Shown here in pieces: positions 11,610-21,415 of a stretch of DNA of 64,000 nt. The notes below the pieces were generated by a model. It was not told the origin of the DNA, did not search any database, and worked only from the letters and a program-made list of their open reading frames with translations. Position numbers and translations under genes: made by a program. Source of the DNA: Providencia alcalifaciens (lineage in GTDB: Bacteria; Pseudomonadota; Gammaproteobacteria; Enterobacterales; Enterobacteriaceae); NCBI RefSeq assembly GCF_915403165.1, contig NZ_OU659204.1:2542001-2606000 (forward strand), read 5' to 3'. Positions within the stretch are counted from its first letter, which is position 1, and each line of letters starts with the position of its first letter.

Positions 11610-12631
11610 TAACGACGACCTTGTTCCATAAGTTGATCAAATTCCCCTCCCGTCGAAAAGTGGTCATTCATCACATTGTTCCAATTGCCAAATTGTGATT
11701 CCACTGTAAATAGCTGAGTCGATGGGAATTTACTCTTATTCGCTTCCATTACCTGCTTGTCATTCACTCGATAATTAAAACGAGTAATAATATTTTGTGC
11801 CTCTGGTGTGTAGAGGTAATTCAAATAGGCTTTTGCCGCTTTTTCTGTGCCATTTTTTTGCACATTTTTGTCTACCCACGCGACAGGAAATTCCGCCAAA
11901 ATATCGACCGGAGGCACTACCACTTCGTAGTCTGATTCGCCATATTGGCTACGGATATTATTCACTTCAGACTCAAAGCTAATTAAAACATCCCCTAATC
12001 CTCGCTCGATAAATGAGGTTGTCGCACCACGACCGCCCGTATCAAACACTTCAACATTTTTCAGAAGTTGCTGCATTTTCTCGCGGGTTTTTGGGCTATT
12101 TTTACCATTTTCTTGATTAAATGCCCCCCATGCGGCTAGGTAGGTATAGCGACCATTTCCCGAGGTTTTAGGATTTGGGAAGACGAGTTTCACATCACTA
12201 CGTGCGAGGTCGTCCCACGTTTTAATGCCTTTCGGATTGCCCTTACGAACTAAAAACGCCATTGTCGAATAATAAGGCGAGCTATTATTCGGCAAACGCG
12301 CTTGCCAATCTGCAGGGATTAACTGTCCCTTATCATGGAGAATTTGTACGTCGGTCACTTGGTTAAACGTCACCACATCCGCTTTTAACCCTTGCAAAAT
12401 GGCCAGTGCTTGCTTCGATGAGCCCGCGTGAGATTGCTTGATTGTCAGTGGGTCATTAGGGTTTTCCTGCGCCCACTGTTTTTCAAATTCAGGGTTTAAC
12501 GCAGCAAATAACTCTCTTGAAATATCATAGGAACTATTCAGTAATTCAGCTGCCGTCAGGGATGCGCTACTCATTAACGAGAACATCGCCAAACTCGCTA
12601 AGCCTGTATTTTTAAAAATTGATTTTTTCAT
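11609..12631 (-). CDS. cysP: Thiosulfate/sulfate-binding protein CysP
   Basis: Periplasmic binding protein delivering thiosulfate or sulfate to CysTWA. The 340-residue product starts [17 protein letters not shown] with a Sec signal peptide ending near [10 protein letters not shown]. The mature part matches Cys[76 protein letters not shown] and [20 protein letters not shown]. The frame is open for 33 more codons upstream, but those are not signal-like. AGGGA precedes the ATG at 12631, so I use that start. It is the first gene of cysPTWA-M. The neighbouring ucpA of E. coli is absent. Confidence 0.95.
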   Translation of the reverse strand: MKKSIFKNTGLASLAMFSLMSSASLTAAELLNSSYDISRELFAALNPEFEKQWAQENPNDPLTIKQSHAGSSKQALAILQGLKADVVTFNQVTDVQILHDKGQLIPADWQARLPNNSSPYYSTMAFLVRKGNPKGIKTWDDLARSDVKLVFPNPKTSGNGRYTYLAAWGAFNQENGKNSPKTREKMQQLLKNVEVFDTGGRGATTSFIERGLGDVLISFESEVNNIRSQYGESDYEVVVPPVDILAEFPVAWVDKNVQKNGTEKAAKAYLNYLYTPEAQNIITRFNYRVNDKQVMEANKSKFPSTQLFTVESQFGNWNNVMNDHFSTGGEFDQLMEQGRR

Positions 12632-12669
12632 ATGATCCCTACTCGTGACTAAACCCAAACATAATCTAA

Positions 12670-12688
12670 AAAACAATGTATATGTTTT
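12670..12688 (-). promoter_or_regulatory. Inverted repeat in the cysP leader
   Basis: AAAACA and TGTTTT enclose seven bases, 38-57 bases before the cysP start. It could be part of a CysB-dependent promoter, since CysB activates cysP in enterics. The sequence alone shows only the repeat. Confidence 0.3.
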
Positions 12689-12810
12689 GGTTATAACTTT
12701 GTAGTTAACAATCATCTTTTGATATATCAAGTTGGAATAACAAAGAGGTTATAGCAATAAGCCATAAAATTCAGAGGGAATTGAAGAAGTTAATGTAATG
12801 AGGAAGGTTC

Positions 12811-12843
12811 ATTCAAGCTGCCGCTATCCGCGACAGCTTGAAT
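12811..12843. repeat. 10-bp palindromic stem-loop between yfeX and cysP
   Basis: ATTCAAGCTG (12811-12820) and its exact complement CAGCTTGAAT (12834-12843) enclose a 13-base GC-rich loop, just past the yfeX stop. There is no T-run on either side. It resembles dispersed extragenic palindromes of enterics more than a terminator. Confidence 0.55.
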
Positions 12844-12856
12844 TATCGCGATAAGA

Positions 12857-13753
12857 TTATAGGGATAATAATCTTTCAATTGATGGCGCGTAGTAATAGC
12901 TGCCAGAAACGGCTTTAGTCATACGCAGCAGATCATCATATTTACCATCAGTTTCACCAAACATGCTCAGTAATTGCTGTTCAATATTATGGATGGTTGC
13001 GCAATAGGCAATAAAGAATAAACCGTGTTTACCGCTTGCCGTGCCGTATGGCAAGCTATGGCGCATAACAGAGAGTTCTTCCCCCTCTTCTTCAATCACC
13101 ACGCGAGAAACGTGAGATGTTTTATTACGCACATCTTCGTCTAATTCAACGCTATCGTGTTTAGTACGACCAATCATTTTCTCTTGTTCATGCTCAGAGA
13201 AACGCGACCATTTTTTCAGGTCATGTTCATAGCGTTGTACCATGACATAGCTACCACCAATGTCATCGCCTTGATTAATCAACGTCACTTCAGCAATTTC
13301 TTCGCCTTGAGGGTTTTCTGTACCATCAATGAAACCGCTTAAATCTCTATCTTCAACCCAACGGAAACCATGAATTTCTTCAACCACTTCAATGGATGAG
13401 CCAAATGCTTTTAGCGCGGCTTGTGCCAGAGAAAAGTTAATATCATGACGTAATGATTGAATATGAATAAACATATCGCGCTGAGTCGCAGGCGCTAGCC
13501 CTTTGCCGAGTGTACGAAATGGCTTTAATTCTGGTGAAACGCCAGCGTGTCCGAGCTGCTTCCAAACATCTGAACCAAATGCAATCACAGCACCAAGACG
13601 ATCATCAGGGAATTTTGCTTGTAGTTTGGTTAATTCATCAACAAAAACCTTGCACCCTGATTTCACCTCTTCGAGCGACCCGGTCACCATGGATTCAATA
13701 AAAATACCAAAACGACTATGTTCCTTCAAAATACCACTTTGGGAATGAGACAT
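12857..13753 (-). CDS. yfeX: Dye-decolorising heme peroxidase YfeX
   Basis: Cytoplasmic DyP-type (class B) heme peroxidase; E. coli YfeX oxidises porphyrinogens and has also been linked to heme iron recovery. The 298-residue product begins [18 protein letters not shown], shows the DyP motif GFIDGTENP with catalytic D143, the distal-side arginine region, and H214 (KTSHVSRV), which matches the proximal heme ligand. [18 protein letters not shown] is also typical. The frame extends 11 codons upstream, but AGGGG lies before the ATG at 13753 and the family starts there. No signal peptide. Flanked by cysP and yfeY as in E. coli. Confidence 0.94.
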   Translation of the reverse strand: MSHSQSGILKEHSRFGIFIESMVTGSLEEVKSGCKVFVDELTKLQAKFPDDRLGAVIAFGSDVWKQLGHAGVSPELKPFRTLGKGLAPATQRDMFIHIQSLRHDINFSLAQAALKAFGSSIEVVEEIHGFRWVEDRDLSGFIDGTENPQGEEIAEVTLINQGDDIGGSYVMVQRYEHDLKKWSRFSEHEQEKMIGRTKHDSVELDEDVRNKTSHVSRVVIEEEGEELSVMRHSLPYGTASGKHGLFFIAYCATIHNIEQQLLSMFGETDGKYDDLLRMTKAVSGSYYYAPSIERLLSL

Positions 13754-13923
13754 GCATAAACCCCTTAGAATGAATAAATTACACAAACCTATACTTTAAA
13801 TTAGTTTATCGCATTAATAATGATTTTCACCTTGTTTTAACGCAAGAGTTGGTCAGTCTAGAAGATATCAGAAGGGTCTGACTCGAAAGGAGGATAAATG
13901 CAAATATTATCAGTAAATTAGAA

Positions 13924-13960
13924 CCGTAAGTTATTGCCTATTAAATCAAATAACTTACGG
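13924..13960 (-). terminator. Probable terminator of yfeY
   Basis: Twelve-base perfect arms CCGTAAGTTATT and AATAACTTACGG with a 13-base loop, 30 bases after the yfeY stop. The T-run is weak on the minus strand and better on the plus strand (TCTTTTG). Confidence 0.55.
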
Positions 13961-13989
13961 TCTTTTGTTCAAAATCTTAGCGAAGTAAC

Positions 13990-14574
13990 TTATTTATGCC
14001 AAATAATTTGCGACACTTTCCATGTTTTCAGCACTTCATCGGCTGGCATTAAATTCTCAGGCCCTTGCCATTTCCCGCTAAATTTATAAACCACTTTGCT
14101 ACTTTGCGGTGCAACACACAGTACCGTCGGCACATTATCAACCACTTCCCCTAAGGAACATGAGCCGTAGGCCTTCTGATAAATGTCGCTAAACTCAGTA
14201 CCAATTTGAGTATCCCACTCAGTGAGCATATCAGGATCATTCACGACAATACGCGATACTGTGCCTTTTTCAGGACCAAAGACTTCGACTTCAACGTCTA
14301 AATCCTTCATCGCTTGAAATACAGAAACCATTTCACCATTTTCAAGCTGCATGCCACCACGTACTGCATAACGATCATCAAGTTGATTATTAATTACATC
14401 ACGATCCATTGGGGTCAAACTTGTGATCGCCCCCACACCCGCTTCAGAAATCATCAGAGGGCTATGAAACCATGTGGATGGTGAAAATAGACTTTTACCA
14501 GCACAGCCCGATAGCACCACTGCGCCACCGAGTAGAGAAACTTTAAATAGGGTTACGAATGCGTTTTGGGACAT
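13990..14574 (-). CDS. yfeY: Outer-membrane-type lipoprotein YfeY
   Basis: Conserved lipoprotein of unknown role; the E. coli gene belongs to the sigma-E envelope stress regulon. The 194-residue product has a signal peptide with lipobox LSGC, so C24 should be the lipidated residue. GVGAITSLTPMDRDVINNQL, RGGMQLENGEMV, GTEFSDIYQKAYGSC and the C-terminal GPENLMPADEVLKTWKVSQI match YfeY over its whole length. Two cysteines (YGSCSL and VLCVAP) may form a disulfide. A GGTCTCA motif upstream resembles a sigma-E -10 element, but its -35 partner is poor, so the promoter is only suggested. Confidence 0.88.
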   Translation of the reverse strand: MSQNAFVTLFKVSLLGGAVVLSGCAGKSLFSPSTWFHSPLMISEAGVGAITSLTPMDRDVINNQLDDRYAVRGGMQLENGEMVSVFQAMKDLDVEVEVFGPEKGTVSRIVVNDPDMLTEWDTQIGTEFSDIYQKAYGSCSLGEVVDNVPTVLCVAPQSSKVVYKFSGKWQGPENLMPADEVLKTWKVSQIIWHK

Positions 14575-14676
14575 ATCATCCTCTTTAGCGGGTCATATAA
14601 TGCATACTGAGACCGTCCATTTCATAAAAGATTCACGCTATTTAGCCAAACCTTCAAGAAAATAATTACCGACAGT

Positions 14677-15108
14677 TTAGAAATCCACTTCGTGAGTCAA
14701 TCTTTTTGAATAAATTAAACGCTCAGTTTGCTCTTCTTCATATAACATTTTTTCAAACATGCAGATTGCCGAATCAGACTCTTCGCTAACCAACAATTCA
14801 ATTCTGCCACAGCCACGGGCAATCAATTTTTTCTCTAAACGACTCACTAACGCGTTAGCAATACCGCGCCCGCGAAACTCAGGATGAACGGCTAAATACA
14901 CGGCGGTACCACGAATACCATCGTAGCCCCCCATAATGGTTCCGACCACTTCACCCGATACCTCGGCTACAAGGAAAAGATCGGCACCGCATTGTAGTTT
15001 ACGCTCAATATCTAATTCAGGATCACCTGAAATTTCATTCAATTGACAGCGTTCCCACAATGTAAGCACCTCTTCATAATCATTTTGGCGAAATATGCGT
15101 ATTTCCAT
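14677..15108 (-). CDS. ypeA: GNAT-family N-acetyltransferase YpeA
   Basis: Predicted acetyl-CoA-dependent acetyltransferase; substrate unknown. The 143-residue product starts [20 protein letters not shown]. It carries the GNAT acetyl-CoA loop in [20 protein letters not shown] (R/QxxGxG/A) and [19 protein letters not shown] before it. The frame is open for 22 codons further upstream, but the family begins here and GGACAAG stands before the paired ATGATG; the ATG one codon earlier is equally possible. It is divergent from hemF, as in E. coli apart from the missing amiA. Confidence 0.88.
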   Translation of the reverse strand: MEIRIFRQNDYEEVLTLWERCQLNEISGDPELDIERKLQCGADLFLVAEVSGEVVGTIMGGYDGIRGTAVYLAVHPEFRGRGIANALVSRLEKKLIARGCGRIELLVSEESDSAICMFEKMLYEEEQTERLIYSKRLTHEVDF

Positions 15109-15244
15109 CATCTTGTCCGTTTGAGCTAAACTGTCTGCCATTATCACTGCTTTTGATACACAATCAATAATCAATATGCCTTTTTTACCTCAACGGGGTA
15201 TACTTTATCCAATTTATCTCTCCCGACGGTTTTATTAAAAAACA

Positions 15245-16168
15245 ATGAATTACCTAGATATTGATCGCGTAAAAGCCTATTTGCAAAGCTTGCAAGATAC
15301 CATCTGCCAAAAAATTACAGAATTAGATGGCAAAGAAACTTTCCTTGAACAAACTTGGGAACGCACTGAAGGTGGTGGTGGACGCAGCCGAGTTTTAACC
15401 CAAGGCGCACTTTTTGAACAAGCTGGTGTGAATTTCTCACATATCAAAGGTGAAAAAATGCCTGCATCAGCCACAGCGCATCGCCCTGAATTAGCAGGAC
15501 GTAGCTACCAAGCCATGGGCGTTTCATTAGTTATCCACCCTCTCAATCCTTATATACCGACCACACATGCCAATGTGCGCTTTTTCATTGCTGAAAAAGA
15601 AGGTGCCGACCCCGTATGGTGGTTTGGTGGTGGTTTCGACTTAACCCCCTATTATGGATTTGAAGAGGACGCTGTCCATTGGCATACCGTCGCTAATGAA
15701 CTCTGCACTCCTTATGGAACAGAGGTTTACCCTAAATTCAAGCAGTGGTGCGACGACTATTTCTTCTTAAAACATCGCAATGAGCCTCGTGGTATTGGCG
15801 GGTTATTCTACGATGATCTCAATCAATGGGACTTTGAATCTTGCTTTGCATTCACTCAGGATATCGGCAATGGCTTTTTACAAGCCTATGTACCGATTGT
15901 TGAAAAACGTCGAGATATCCCATGGGGTGAGCGTGAACGCCAATTCCAACTTTATCGTCGTGGGCGCTATGTGGAATTTAACCTTGTCTGGGATAGAGGC
16001 ACACTATTTGGCTTGCAAAGTGGCGGGCGTACAGAGTCCATTTTGATGTCTATGCCACCATTGGTACGTTGGGAATATGATTATCACCCAGAAGCGGGTA
16101 GTCCAGAAGCTAAGCTGTATACCGACTTTTTAATCACGGATAAAAATTGGCTCATACACAATAAATAA
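15245..16168 (+). CDS. hemF: Oxygen-dependent coproporphyrinogen III oxidase HemF
   Basis: Decarboxylates coproporphyrinogen III to protoporphyrinogen IX with oxygen, a late heme-synthesis step in the cytoplasm. The 307-residue product carries the family blocks [62 protein letters not shown] and [20 protein letters not shown], then [11 protein letters not shown]. Length is slightly above E. coli HemF (299). The start has a weak ribosome site in an A-rich leader. It stands alone between divergent ypeA and the protease gene. Confidence 0.97.
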   Translation: MNYLDIDRVKAYLQSLQDTICQKITELDGKETFLEQTWERTEGGGGRSRVLTQGALFEQAGVNFSHIKGEKMPASATAHRPELAGRSYQAMGVSLVIHPLNPYIPTTHANVRFFIAEKEGADPVWWFGGGFDLTPYYGFEEDAVHWHTVANELCTPYGTEVYPKFKQWCDDYFFLKHRNEPRGIGGLFYDDLNQWDFESCFAFTQDIGNGFLQAYVPIVEKRRDIPWGERERQFQLYRRGRYVEFNLVWDRGTLFGLQSGGRTESILMSMPPLVRWEYDYHPEAGSPEAKLYTDFLITDKNWLIHNK

Positions 16169-16185
16169 TACAAACTTTTGTAATT

Positions 16186-16212
16186 AATCAGATTTCTATC
16201 TGCTGATTTTCC
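16186..16212 (+). terminator. Weak terminator after hemF
   Basis: AATCAG (16186-16191) and CTGATT (16203-16208) form a short stem followed by TTTTCC. An overlapping alternative stem with AAAATTAGCAG downstream is possible. Confidence 0.45.
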
Positions 16213-16317
16213 TAATAAAAATTAGCAGACACTAATTTAATTAGTTAATTATCATGTAGTTACAATAAAATCACAACCATTTATGATTCCATTTCGTCAA
16301 ACAAAATGGAGTTATAA

Positions 16318-17448
16318 ATGAATCAGATACTTGGTCGTTCACTATTATCACCTAGCTTAATCTCTCACTTCTATCAAGAAAGCCAATGCCATGATTTAAA
16401 ATCAACCTTATTTCATATCAATGACATTATGAGCCGTACTTACACTGAAGAAGATGCAAACTATCAACATCAATTATTGGCTAACGCTTGTAACATCACT
16501 GGCGGCACCTACAACCGAGTGATCCGTGATGCTCAACAACGTGTAGAAAATTACACTCACAACCACTCTAGCCTACCTATTTGCCGCCGCGAAGAAATGC
16601 CAGCTGATGAGCATATGGCACATAACGATTTCGCCGTTATTATGCGAGAAGAGGATAAGGTGGCTCCGACCGTACCGGCGCATCGCGTATTCGATGCTAT
16701 TGGGCTGATCCGCTCATTCCTCAAGGAGAAACTCAATATTGATCAGATGTTTGGTTGTGATGCTGATATCAATGCGGTTATCCATTATGACAAAAACTAC
16801 TCCAATGCATTTTGGAATTCTCAAGCTATTTTCTTTGGGGATGGTGATGGAACTGTTTTTGGTCCGTTCTACAACGATATTGACATAGTCGCTCATGAAC
16901 TCGCTCATGGATATATTAGCTCACAAGCTGACTTTGACTATGTCGATCAATCTGGTGCATTAAATGAATCGGTGGCTGACGTTTTAGGAGTCATGACAAA
17001 GCAATATGTTCAAAAACAAACAGCAGCACAGTCCAACTGGTTACTCGGTGAAAAATTGTTTATTGATAAGAAAAAAGGACCTGCATTACGCTCAATGAAA
17101 GAGCCTGGTACCGCTTACTATTTCACCAAATCAAATAATGACCCTCAAGTGGGGCATATGGACCAATATCGTAATTTACCTCGCCATGTTGATAATGGTG
17201 GCGTGCATATTAACTCGGGTATTCCAAACAAAGCCTTCTATTTACTGGCAACAAGACTGGGTGGTTATTCTTGGGAAATAGCAGGGAAAATCTGGGTTGC
17301 CGCAGTGTCAGATCCAAACGTATCAAATACGGCGACGTTTATTGAATTTGCTCAGGCAACAATTCATTCAGCGAAAAACCTATTTGGTGATCAAATTGAG
17401 CTGGCAACCCGCCAATGCTGGCTAGATGTTGGGCTACGTGTTCAATAA
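16318..17448 (+). CDS. M4-family (protealysin-type) zinc metalloprotease
   Basis: Thermolysin-family endopeptidase; related enteric proteases (protealysin, grimelysin, Photorhabdus PrtS) cleave substrates such as actin or OmpX. The 376-residue product has no signal peptide. It has a short propeptide-like N-terminus (about 1-50), then the peptidase. Zinc ligands are in HELAH at 193-197 and E217 in ALNESVADVLG; the catalytic histidine is H297 in GGVHINSGIPNKAFYLLA. All are intact, so it should be active. Family members are often followed by a gene for the inhibitor emfourin; here only 160 bases and the convergent rluF follow. The precise substrate cannot be told. Confidence 0.93.
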   Translation: MNQILGRSLLSPSLISHFYQESQCHDLKSTLFHINDIMSRTYTEEDANYQHQLLANACNITGGTYNRVIRDAQQRVENYTHNHSSLPICRREEMPADEHMAHNDFAVIMREEDKVAPTVPAHRVFDAIGLIRSFLKEKLNIDQMFGCDADINAVIHYDKNYSNAFWNSQAIFFGDGDGTVFGPFYNDIDIVAHELAHGYISSQADFDYVDQSGALNESVADVLGVMTKQYVQKQTAAQSNWLLGEKLFIDKKKGPALRSMKEPGTAYYFTKSNNDPQVGHMDQYRNLPRHVDNGGVHINSGIPNKAFYLLATRLGGYSWEIAGKIWVAAVSDPNVSNTATFIEFAQATIHSAKNLFGDQIELATRQCWLDVGLRVQ

Positions 17449-17480
17449 AAATGAAGTGTCATTGTAACTTATACACCATT

Positions 17481-17507
17481 GTCGGCCCATCGAGAGGCTG
17501 ACTTTTA
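17481..17507 (+). terminator. Terminator of the M4 protease gene
   Basis: GTCGGCC and GGCTGAC (one G-T pair) around an eight-base loop, followed by TTTT, 32 bases after the stop codon. Confidence 0.7.
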
Positions 17508-17524
17508 TCTAAAATTATAATAAA

Positions 17525-17572
17525 AAAGGCCAAGTACAAATGAGTTTCAGGTATCTCATCCTCAGCCGTTTT
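17525..17572 (-). terminator. Probable terminator of rluF
   Basis: On the minus strand an imperfect stem built on GGC...TGAG / CTCA...GCC is followed by CCTTTTTTATT, 36-80 bases after the rluF stop. The T-run is good; the stem has internal mismatches. Confidence 0.5.
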
Positions 17573-17607
17573 TCACTTCAATATCTTTTATTTCGTCATT
17601 TGCCCAA

Positions 17608-18486
17608 TTAACGTTTTTTCTTTTTACGTCCTGGCTGGGTAAATTTCTTTTTCGGTGGTTCAGCATTTGCTTTCGGTTTTTGGCTACCTGCGCCTTGTTT
17701 TCCGGCTGCCTTTCCACTACTGCTACGTGCTTGAGGTTTTGCCACTTTTTTGGGCTTAACATCGGACTCTGATTTTTCAATCAAATTAAACAGCTCGATA
17801 AGCTCATCATCCGTTAAGTCGCGCCACTCACCCACTGGAATACCCGTGAGCCCCACATTCATAATCCGCACACGTTCTAGCTTCGTGACTTCGTAACCAA
17901 AATGTTCGGTCATACGACGAATTTGGCGGTTTAAACCTTGAACCAGTGTAATACGGAAAACAAACGGTGCCTCTTTTTTGACTTTACATTTCTTAGTCAT
18001 GGTACCAAGAATTGGCACACCAGCACCCATACCACGAATAAATTCATCGGTCACTGGCTTGTTCACTGTAACGATGTACTCTTTCTCGTGATCATTACCT
18101 GCACGTAAGATTTTATTCACTAAGTCGCCGTGATTCGTCAGGAAGATCAAACCTTGGGAGTCTTTATCTAAGCGGCCGATTGGGAAAATACGAGTACTAT
18201 GATTCACATAGTCCACAATATTATCTTTTTCGCCACTTTCTGTAGTGCTGACAATCCCAACTGGCTTATTCAGAGCAATCAAGACTAGATCTTCTTCGTT
18301 GCGTGGTTCAATTAACTGCCCATTGACCTTCACCACGTCTCCTGCGGAAACTTGGTCGCCAATGCCTGCTCGTTTACCGTTAATGAACACATTGCCTTGC
18401 TCAATATAACGATCAGCCTCACGTCTAGAGCAGATACCGCTCTCGCTAATGTATTTATTCAGGCGTGTGGTTGAATTGATTTCCAT
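17608..18486 (-). CDS. rluF: 23S rRNA pseudouridine(2604) synthase RluF
   Basis: Isomerises U2604 (and weakly U2605) of 23S rRNA to pseudouridine. The 292-residue product has an N-terminal S4 RNA-binding domain ([20 protein letters not shown]), the catalytic D107 in [20 protein letters not shown] and the RluF block [20 protein letters not shown]. The C-terminal 60 residues are a lysine-rich tail ending GRKKKKR, as in RluF and unlike RluB or RluE. In E. coli rluF sits elsewhere (near metH), so its place between hemF and der is lineage-specific. It is a single-gene unit convergent with the protease gene. Confidence 0.93.
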   Translation of the reverse strand: MEINSTTRLNKYISESGICSRREADRYIEQGNVFINGKRAGIGDQVSAGDVVKVNGQLIEPRNEEDLVLIALNKPVGIVSTTESGEKDNIVDYVNHSTRIFPIGRLDKDSQGLIFLTNHGDLVNKILRAGNDHEKEYIVTVNKPVTDEFIRGMGAGVPILGTMTKKCKVKKEAPFVFRITLVQGLNRQIRRMTEHFGYEVTKLERVRIMNVGLTGIPVGEWRDLTDDELIELFNLIEKSESDVKPKKVAKPQARSSSGKAAGKQGAGSQKPKANAEPPKKKFTQPGRKKKKR

Positions 18487-18550
18487 GGTTTTCCTCAGTC
18501 ATTAAAACAACTTAAATTTTAGGGCTGTGGCGAGCTAACAAATAATAGTA

Positions 18551-18584
18551 AAAAGCCGTAACAACCTAATCGGGTTACGGCTTT
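18551..18584 (-). terminator. Terminator of der
   Basis: On the minus strand AAAGCCGTAAC, an 11-base loop and GTTACGGCTTT are followed by further T residues, 30 bases after the der stop codon. Confidence 0.85.
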
Positions 18585-18613
18585 AGTCTGTTTATCACGC
18601 TAACAGTTGGCGA

Positions 18614-20092
18614 TTAGCGTTTTTTCAAATGCTGCATCAGACGCTTACGTTTACGTAATTGGGTTGCCGTCAGTTTATTTTTCTTATCTGCATATGGGTT
18701 TTCACCCTCTTTAAACAGAATACGAATTGGCGTTCCCATCACATTTAATGAACGGCGGAAATAGTTCATTAAATAACGTTTATAGCTATCTGGTAAATCA
18801 GAAACTTGGTTACCGTGGATAACAACGATTGGTGGGTTATGGCCCCCTGCATGCGCATATTTCATCTTCACGCGGCGACCACGGATCAATGGTGGCTGAT
18901 GTTCATCTTCCGCCATTTTCATAATACGCGTTAACAGTGCGGTACCCACACGGCGAGTCGCTGACTCATACGCTTCTTGTACAGATTCAAACAAGTTACC
19001 CACGCCGCTACCATGTAGCGCAGAGATAAAGTGAATACGGGCAAAATCCACAAAACCAAGACGCAGTTCCAGCATATCCTTTACATGCTCGCGATCTTCA
19101 GGCTTCATGCCATCCCATTTATTCACTGCGATAACTAATGAACGGCCTGCGTTCAAAATGAATCCTAATAGCGACAAATCTTGGTCAGAAATACCTTCTC
19201 GGGCATCGACAACCAGTAAGACAACGTTAGCATCTTCAATCGCTTGCAGCGTTTTGATAACTGAGAATTTCTCTACAGTTTCAGTCACCTTACCGCGCTT
19301 ACGTACCCCAGCGGTATCGATGAGAATATATTCACGCTCATCACGCTCCATTGGGATATAAATACTGTCACGGGTGGTACCCGGCATATCAAAGACGACC
19401 ACACGGTCTTCACCAAGAATACGGTTAGTCAGGGTCGATTTGCCCACATTTGGACGCCCTACGATAGCCAGTTTTATTGGCAATGTACTCGGGTCGAAAT
19501 CATCGTCTTCATCTTCGGATAATTCGCCTTCTGCTTCCAGCTCAGCCCAATACGCGGCATTAGCTTCTTCGTCAGTGAGTTCGACTTCTTCGTCTTCGAC
19601 CTCGATAAAAGGTTTTAAAGAGTGCTCAATTAACTGAGTAACACCGCGACCATGAGTGGCGGCAATAGGGTAAATCTCCCCAAGACCCAGTGAATAGAAA
19701 TCACCAACAACGATATTGGCATCAATACCATCAGTTTTGTTGGCAACTAAATAAGTTTTTTTCTTGCGGCTACGTAAGTGCTTAGCGATACCTTCATCCG
19801 CTGGCATTAAGCCTGCTCTTGCATCTACCATGAAGAGAACAACGTCAGCTTCTTCAATCGCTTGAAGCGACTGAGCCGCCATATGGGTTTCTACGCCCTC
19901 TTCTGTACCATCGATACCACCAGTGTCGATAATAATAAATTCGTGCCCTTCAACTTCTGCACGACCATATTTACGATCACGGGTCAGACCGGGAAAGTCC
20001 GCTACAAGTGCGTCACGGGTACGGGTTAATCGGTTAAATAACGTGGATTTTCCTACGTTTGGACGCCCAACCAGCGCTACGACGGGTATCAT
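18614..20092 (-). CDS. der: Ribosome-assembly GTPase Der (EngA)
   Basis: Essential GTPase for 50S subunit maturation. The 492-residue product has two tandem G domains: P-loops GRPNVGKS at 9-16 and 212-219, G3 motifs DTGGI and DTAGV, and G4 motifs NKTD and NKWD. An acidic linker (about 163-203, rich in Glu and Asp) joins them. The C-terminal KH-like domain (about 385-492) ends in a basic [13 protein letters not shown] tail. It is downstream of bamB on the same strand, but a terminator separates the two. Confidence 0.98.
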   Translation of the reverse strand: MIPVVALVGRPNVGKSTLFNRLTRTRDALVADFPGLTRDRKYGRAEVEGHEFIIIDTGGIDGTEEGVETHMAAQSLQAIEEADVVLFMVDARAGLMPADEGIAKHLRSRKKKTYLVANKTDGIDANIVVGDFYSLGLGEIYPIAATHGRGVTQLIEHSLKPFIEVEDEEVELTDEEANAAYWAELEAEGELSEDEDDDFDPSTLPIKLAIVGRPNVGKSTLTNRILGEDRVVVFDMPGTTRDSIYIPMERDEREYILIDTAGVRKRGKVTETVEKFSVIKTLQAIEDANVVLLVVDAREGISDQDLSLLGFILNAGRSLVIAVNKWDGMKPEDREHVKDMLELRLGFVDFARIHFISALHGSGVGNLFESVQEAYESATRRVGTALLTRIMKMAEDEHQPPLIRGRRVKMKYAHAGGHNPPIVVIHGNQVSDLPDSYKRYLMNYFRRSLNVMGTPIRILFKEGENPYADKKNKLTATQLRKRKRLMQHLKKR

Positions 20093-20153
20093 TCTTCAGT
20101 GCCTCACAACTTTAATTAACTAATAGAATTCTGAGGCTAAACTCAGAAAACAA

Positions 20154-20188
20154 AAAAACGAAACGGCCCCTGTATTCAGGAACCGTTT
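20154..20188 (-). terminator. Terminator between bamB and der
   Basis: On the minus strand AAACGGTTCCTG pairs with CAGGGGCCGTTT (one-base irregularities) and is followed by CGTTTTTTTG. It lies 34 bases after the bamB stop and before der, so der expression needs readthrough or its own promoter. Confidence 0.75.
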
Positions 20189-20221
20189 ATTTTATCGATA
20201 AATCGTCTGCTTGTCAGAAAA

Positions 20222-21394
20222 TTAACGTGTTAACAGGTAAACTGTTCCGTTTCTTGTCTGAACCATCAGTTTATCACTCGCAATGACTGGGCGGCTGTGG
20301 ATCCCTGAACCATTCAGTTTATTTTGAGCCACAAAGCCACCTGTGCTGGTATCTAACCAGTGCAGATAACCTTCTTTGTCACCCACAACAATATAGCCGT
20401 TATAGACTTCTGGCGCAGATAACCCACGGTTCAGAAGCTGATCTTGAGTCCATAATGTCACGCCGTCACTCTTACGAACAGCTAGCACACGGTCGGTTTG
20501 GTCAACTAAATACAGGGTATCGCCCGATAACACCATATCATTGATGGAGCCTAAATCACGCTTCCATAACATTTGACCAGAACGCATGTCCAGTGCCGCT
20601 AATGTGCCGTTATAGGCAATCGCGTACACTTTGCCATCATCAATTACAGGCGTCATATCCACATCGTTCAGACGACCAATTTCTGTTGAACTGGTGACTA
20701 AAGAGATACGTTGTTGCCAAATCAATTGACCTTGAGACAGCAGAACTGCACTCACTCGACCGTTATCGCCACCGACGATAGCCGCACCGAATGCAACCGC
20801 TGGCGCAGATTCACCGCGTAATGACAGTGATGGAGTATCCATATTCACTGTCCACTTAATCGCGCCTGTCGCTGTATCCAGCGCTTGTAATTGACCATTG
20901 CTAGTGTGGATAACCACCATATCGCCACTCACGACAGGCTTGGACAAGGCTTCGCCTGCCACTTCCACATCCCACAATACTTCACCATTTTCTTTATTTA
21001 GCGCAATAACTGTACCACGCTCAGTACCGATGAAAATTTTGTCATCAGAAATGGTCAAGCCACCAGACAGTAACGCAGATAAATTGGCAGAAAGAAAACC
21101 AGTACGTTTTGATAAATCGACAGACCACAGTTCTTTACCGCTATCAAGTTCCAGCGCTTTAACTAAGCCTTTACGATCCGCAGCGTAAATTGCTGAACCA
21201 TCCCACACAGGAGAAAGTTCAGAATAGAACTGCTCAACACCATTACCGACGGATTTATCCCAAACAATAGAAGGTGTAAATTGATTCTCAACCTGTGGTA
21301 ATGGCGCCATCACAATAGAATCAGTTTCGCTGGAACAACCGGCAAGTAAAGCTGAAGCAACCAGGCCTACCAAAAGAGTTTTGCGCAACTGCAT
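20222..21394 (-). CDS. bamB: Outer membrane assembly lipoprotein BamB
   Basis: Lipoprotein subunit of the BAM complex, which folds beta-barrel proteins into the outer membrane. The 390-residue product has a signal peptide with lipobox LLAGC (lipidated C20), followed by an eight-bladed PQQ-type propeller. Recurrent blades such as GSAIYAADRKGLVKALELDS with GKELW, and GTLAALDMRSGQMLWKRDLG, are plain. It follows yfgM by 21 bases in the hisS-yfgM-bamB order of E. coli. Confidence 0.97.
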   Translation of the reverse strand: MQLRKTLLVGLVASALLAGCSSETDSIVMAPLPQVENQFTPSIVWDKSVGNGVEQFYSELSPVWDGSAIYAADRKGLVKALELDSGKELWSVDLSKRTGFLSANLSALLSGGLTISDDKIFIGTERGTVIALNKENGEVLWDVEVAGEALSKPVVSGDMVVIHTSNGQLQALDTATGAIKWTVNMDTPSLSLRGESAPAVAFGAAIVGGDNGRVSAVLLSQGQLIWQQRISLVTSSTEIGRLNDVDMTPVIDDGKVYAIAYNGTLAALDMRSGQMLWKRDLGSINDMVLSGDTLYLVDQTDRVLAVRKSDGVTLWTQDQLLNRGLSAPEVYNGYIVVGDKEGYLHWLDTSTGGFVAQNKLNGSGIHSRPVIASDKLMVQTRNGTVYLLTR

Positions 21395-21415
21395 AGTGTG
21401 TCGTTTCCTTTCTTC

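Noticed and set aside
12632..12730. Longer CysP start
   Set aside because: The extension would bury the signal peptide; AGGGA precedes the ATG at 12631.
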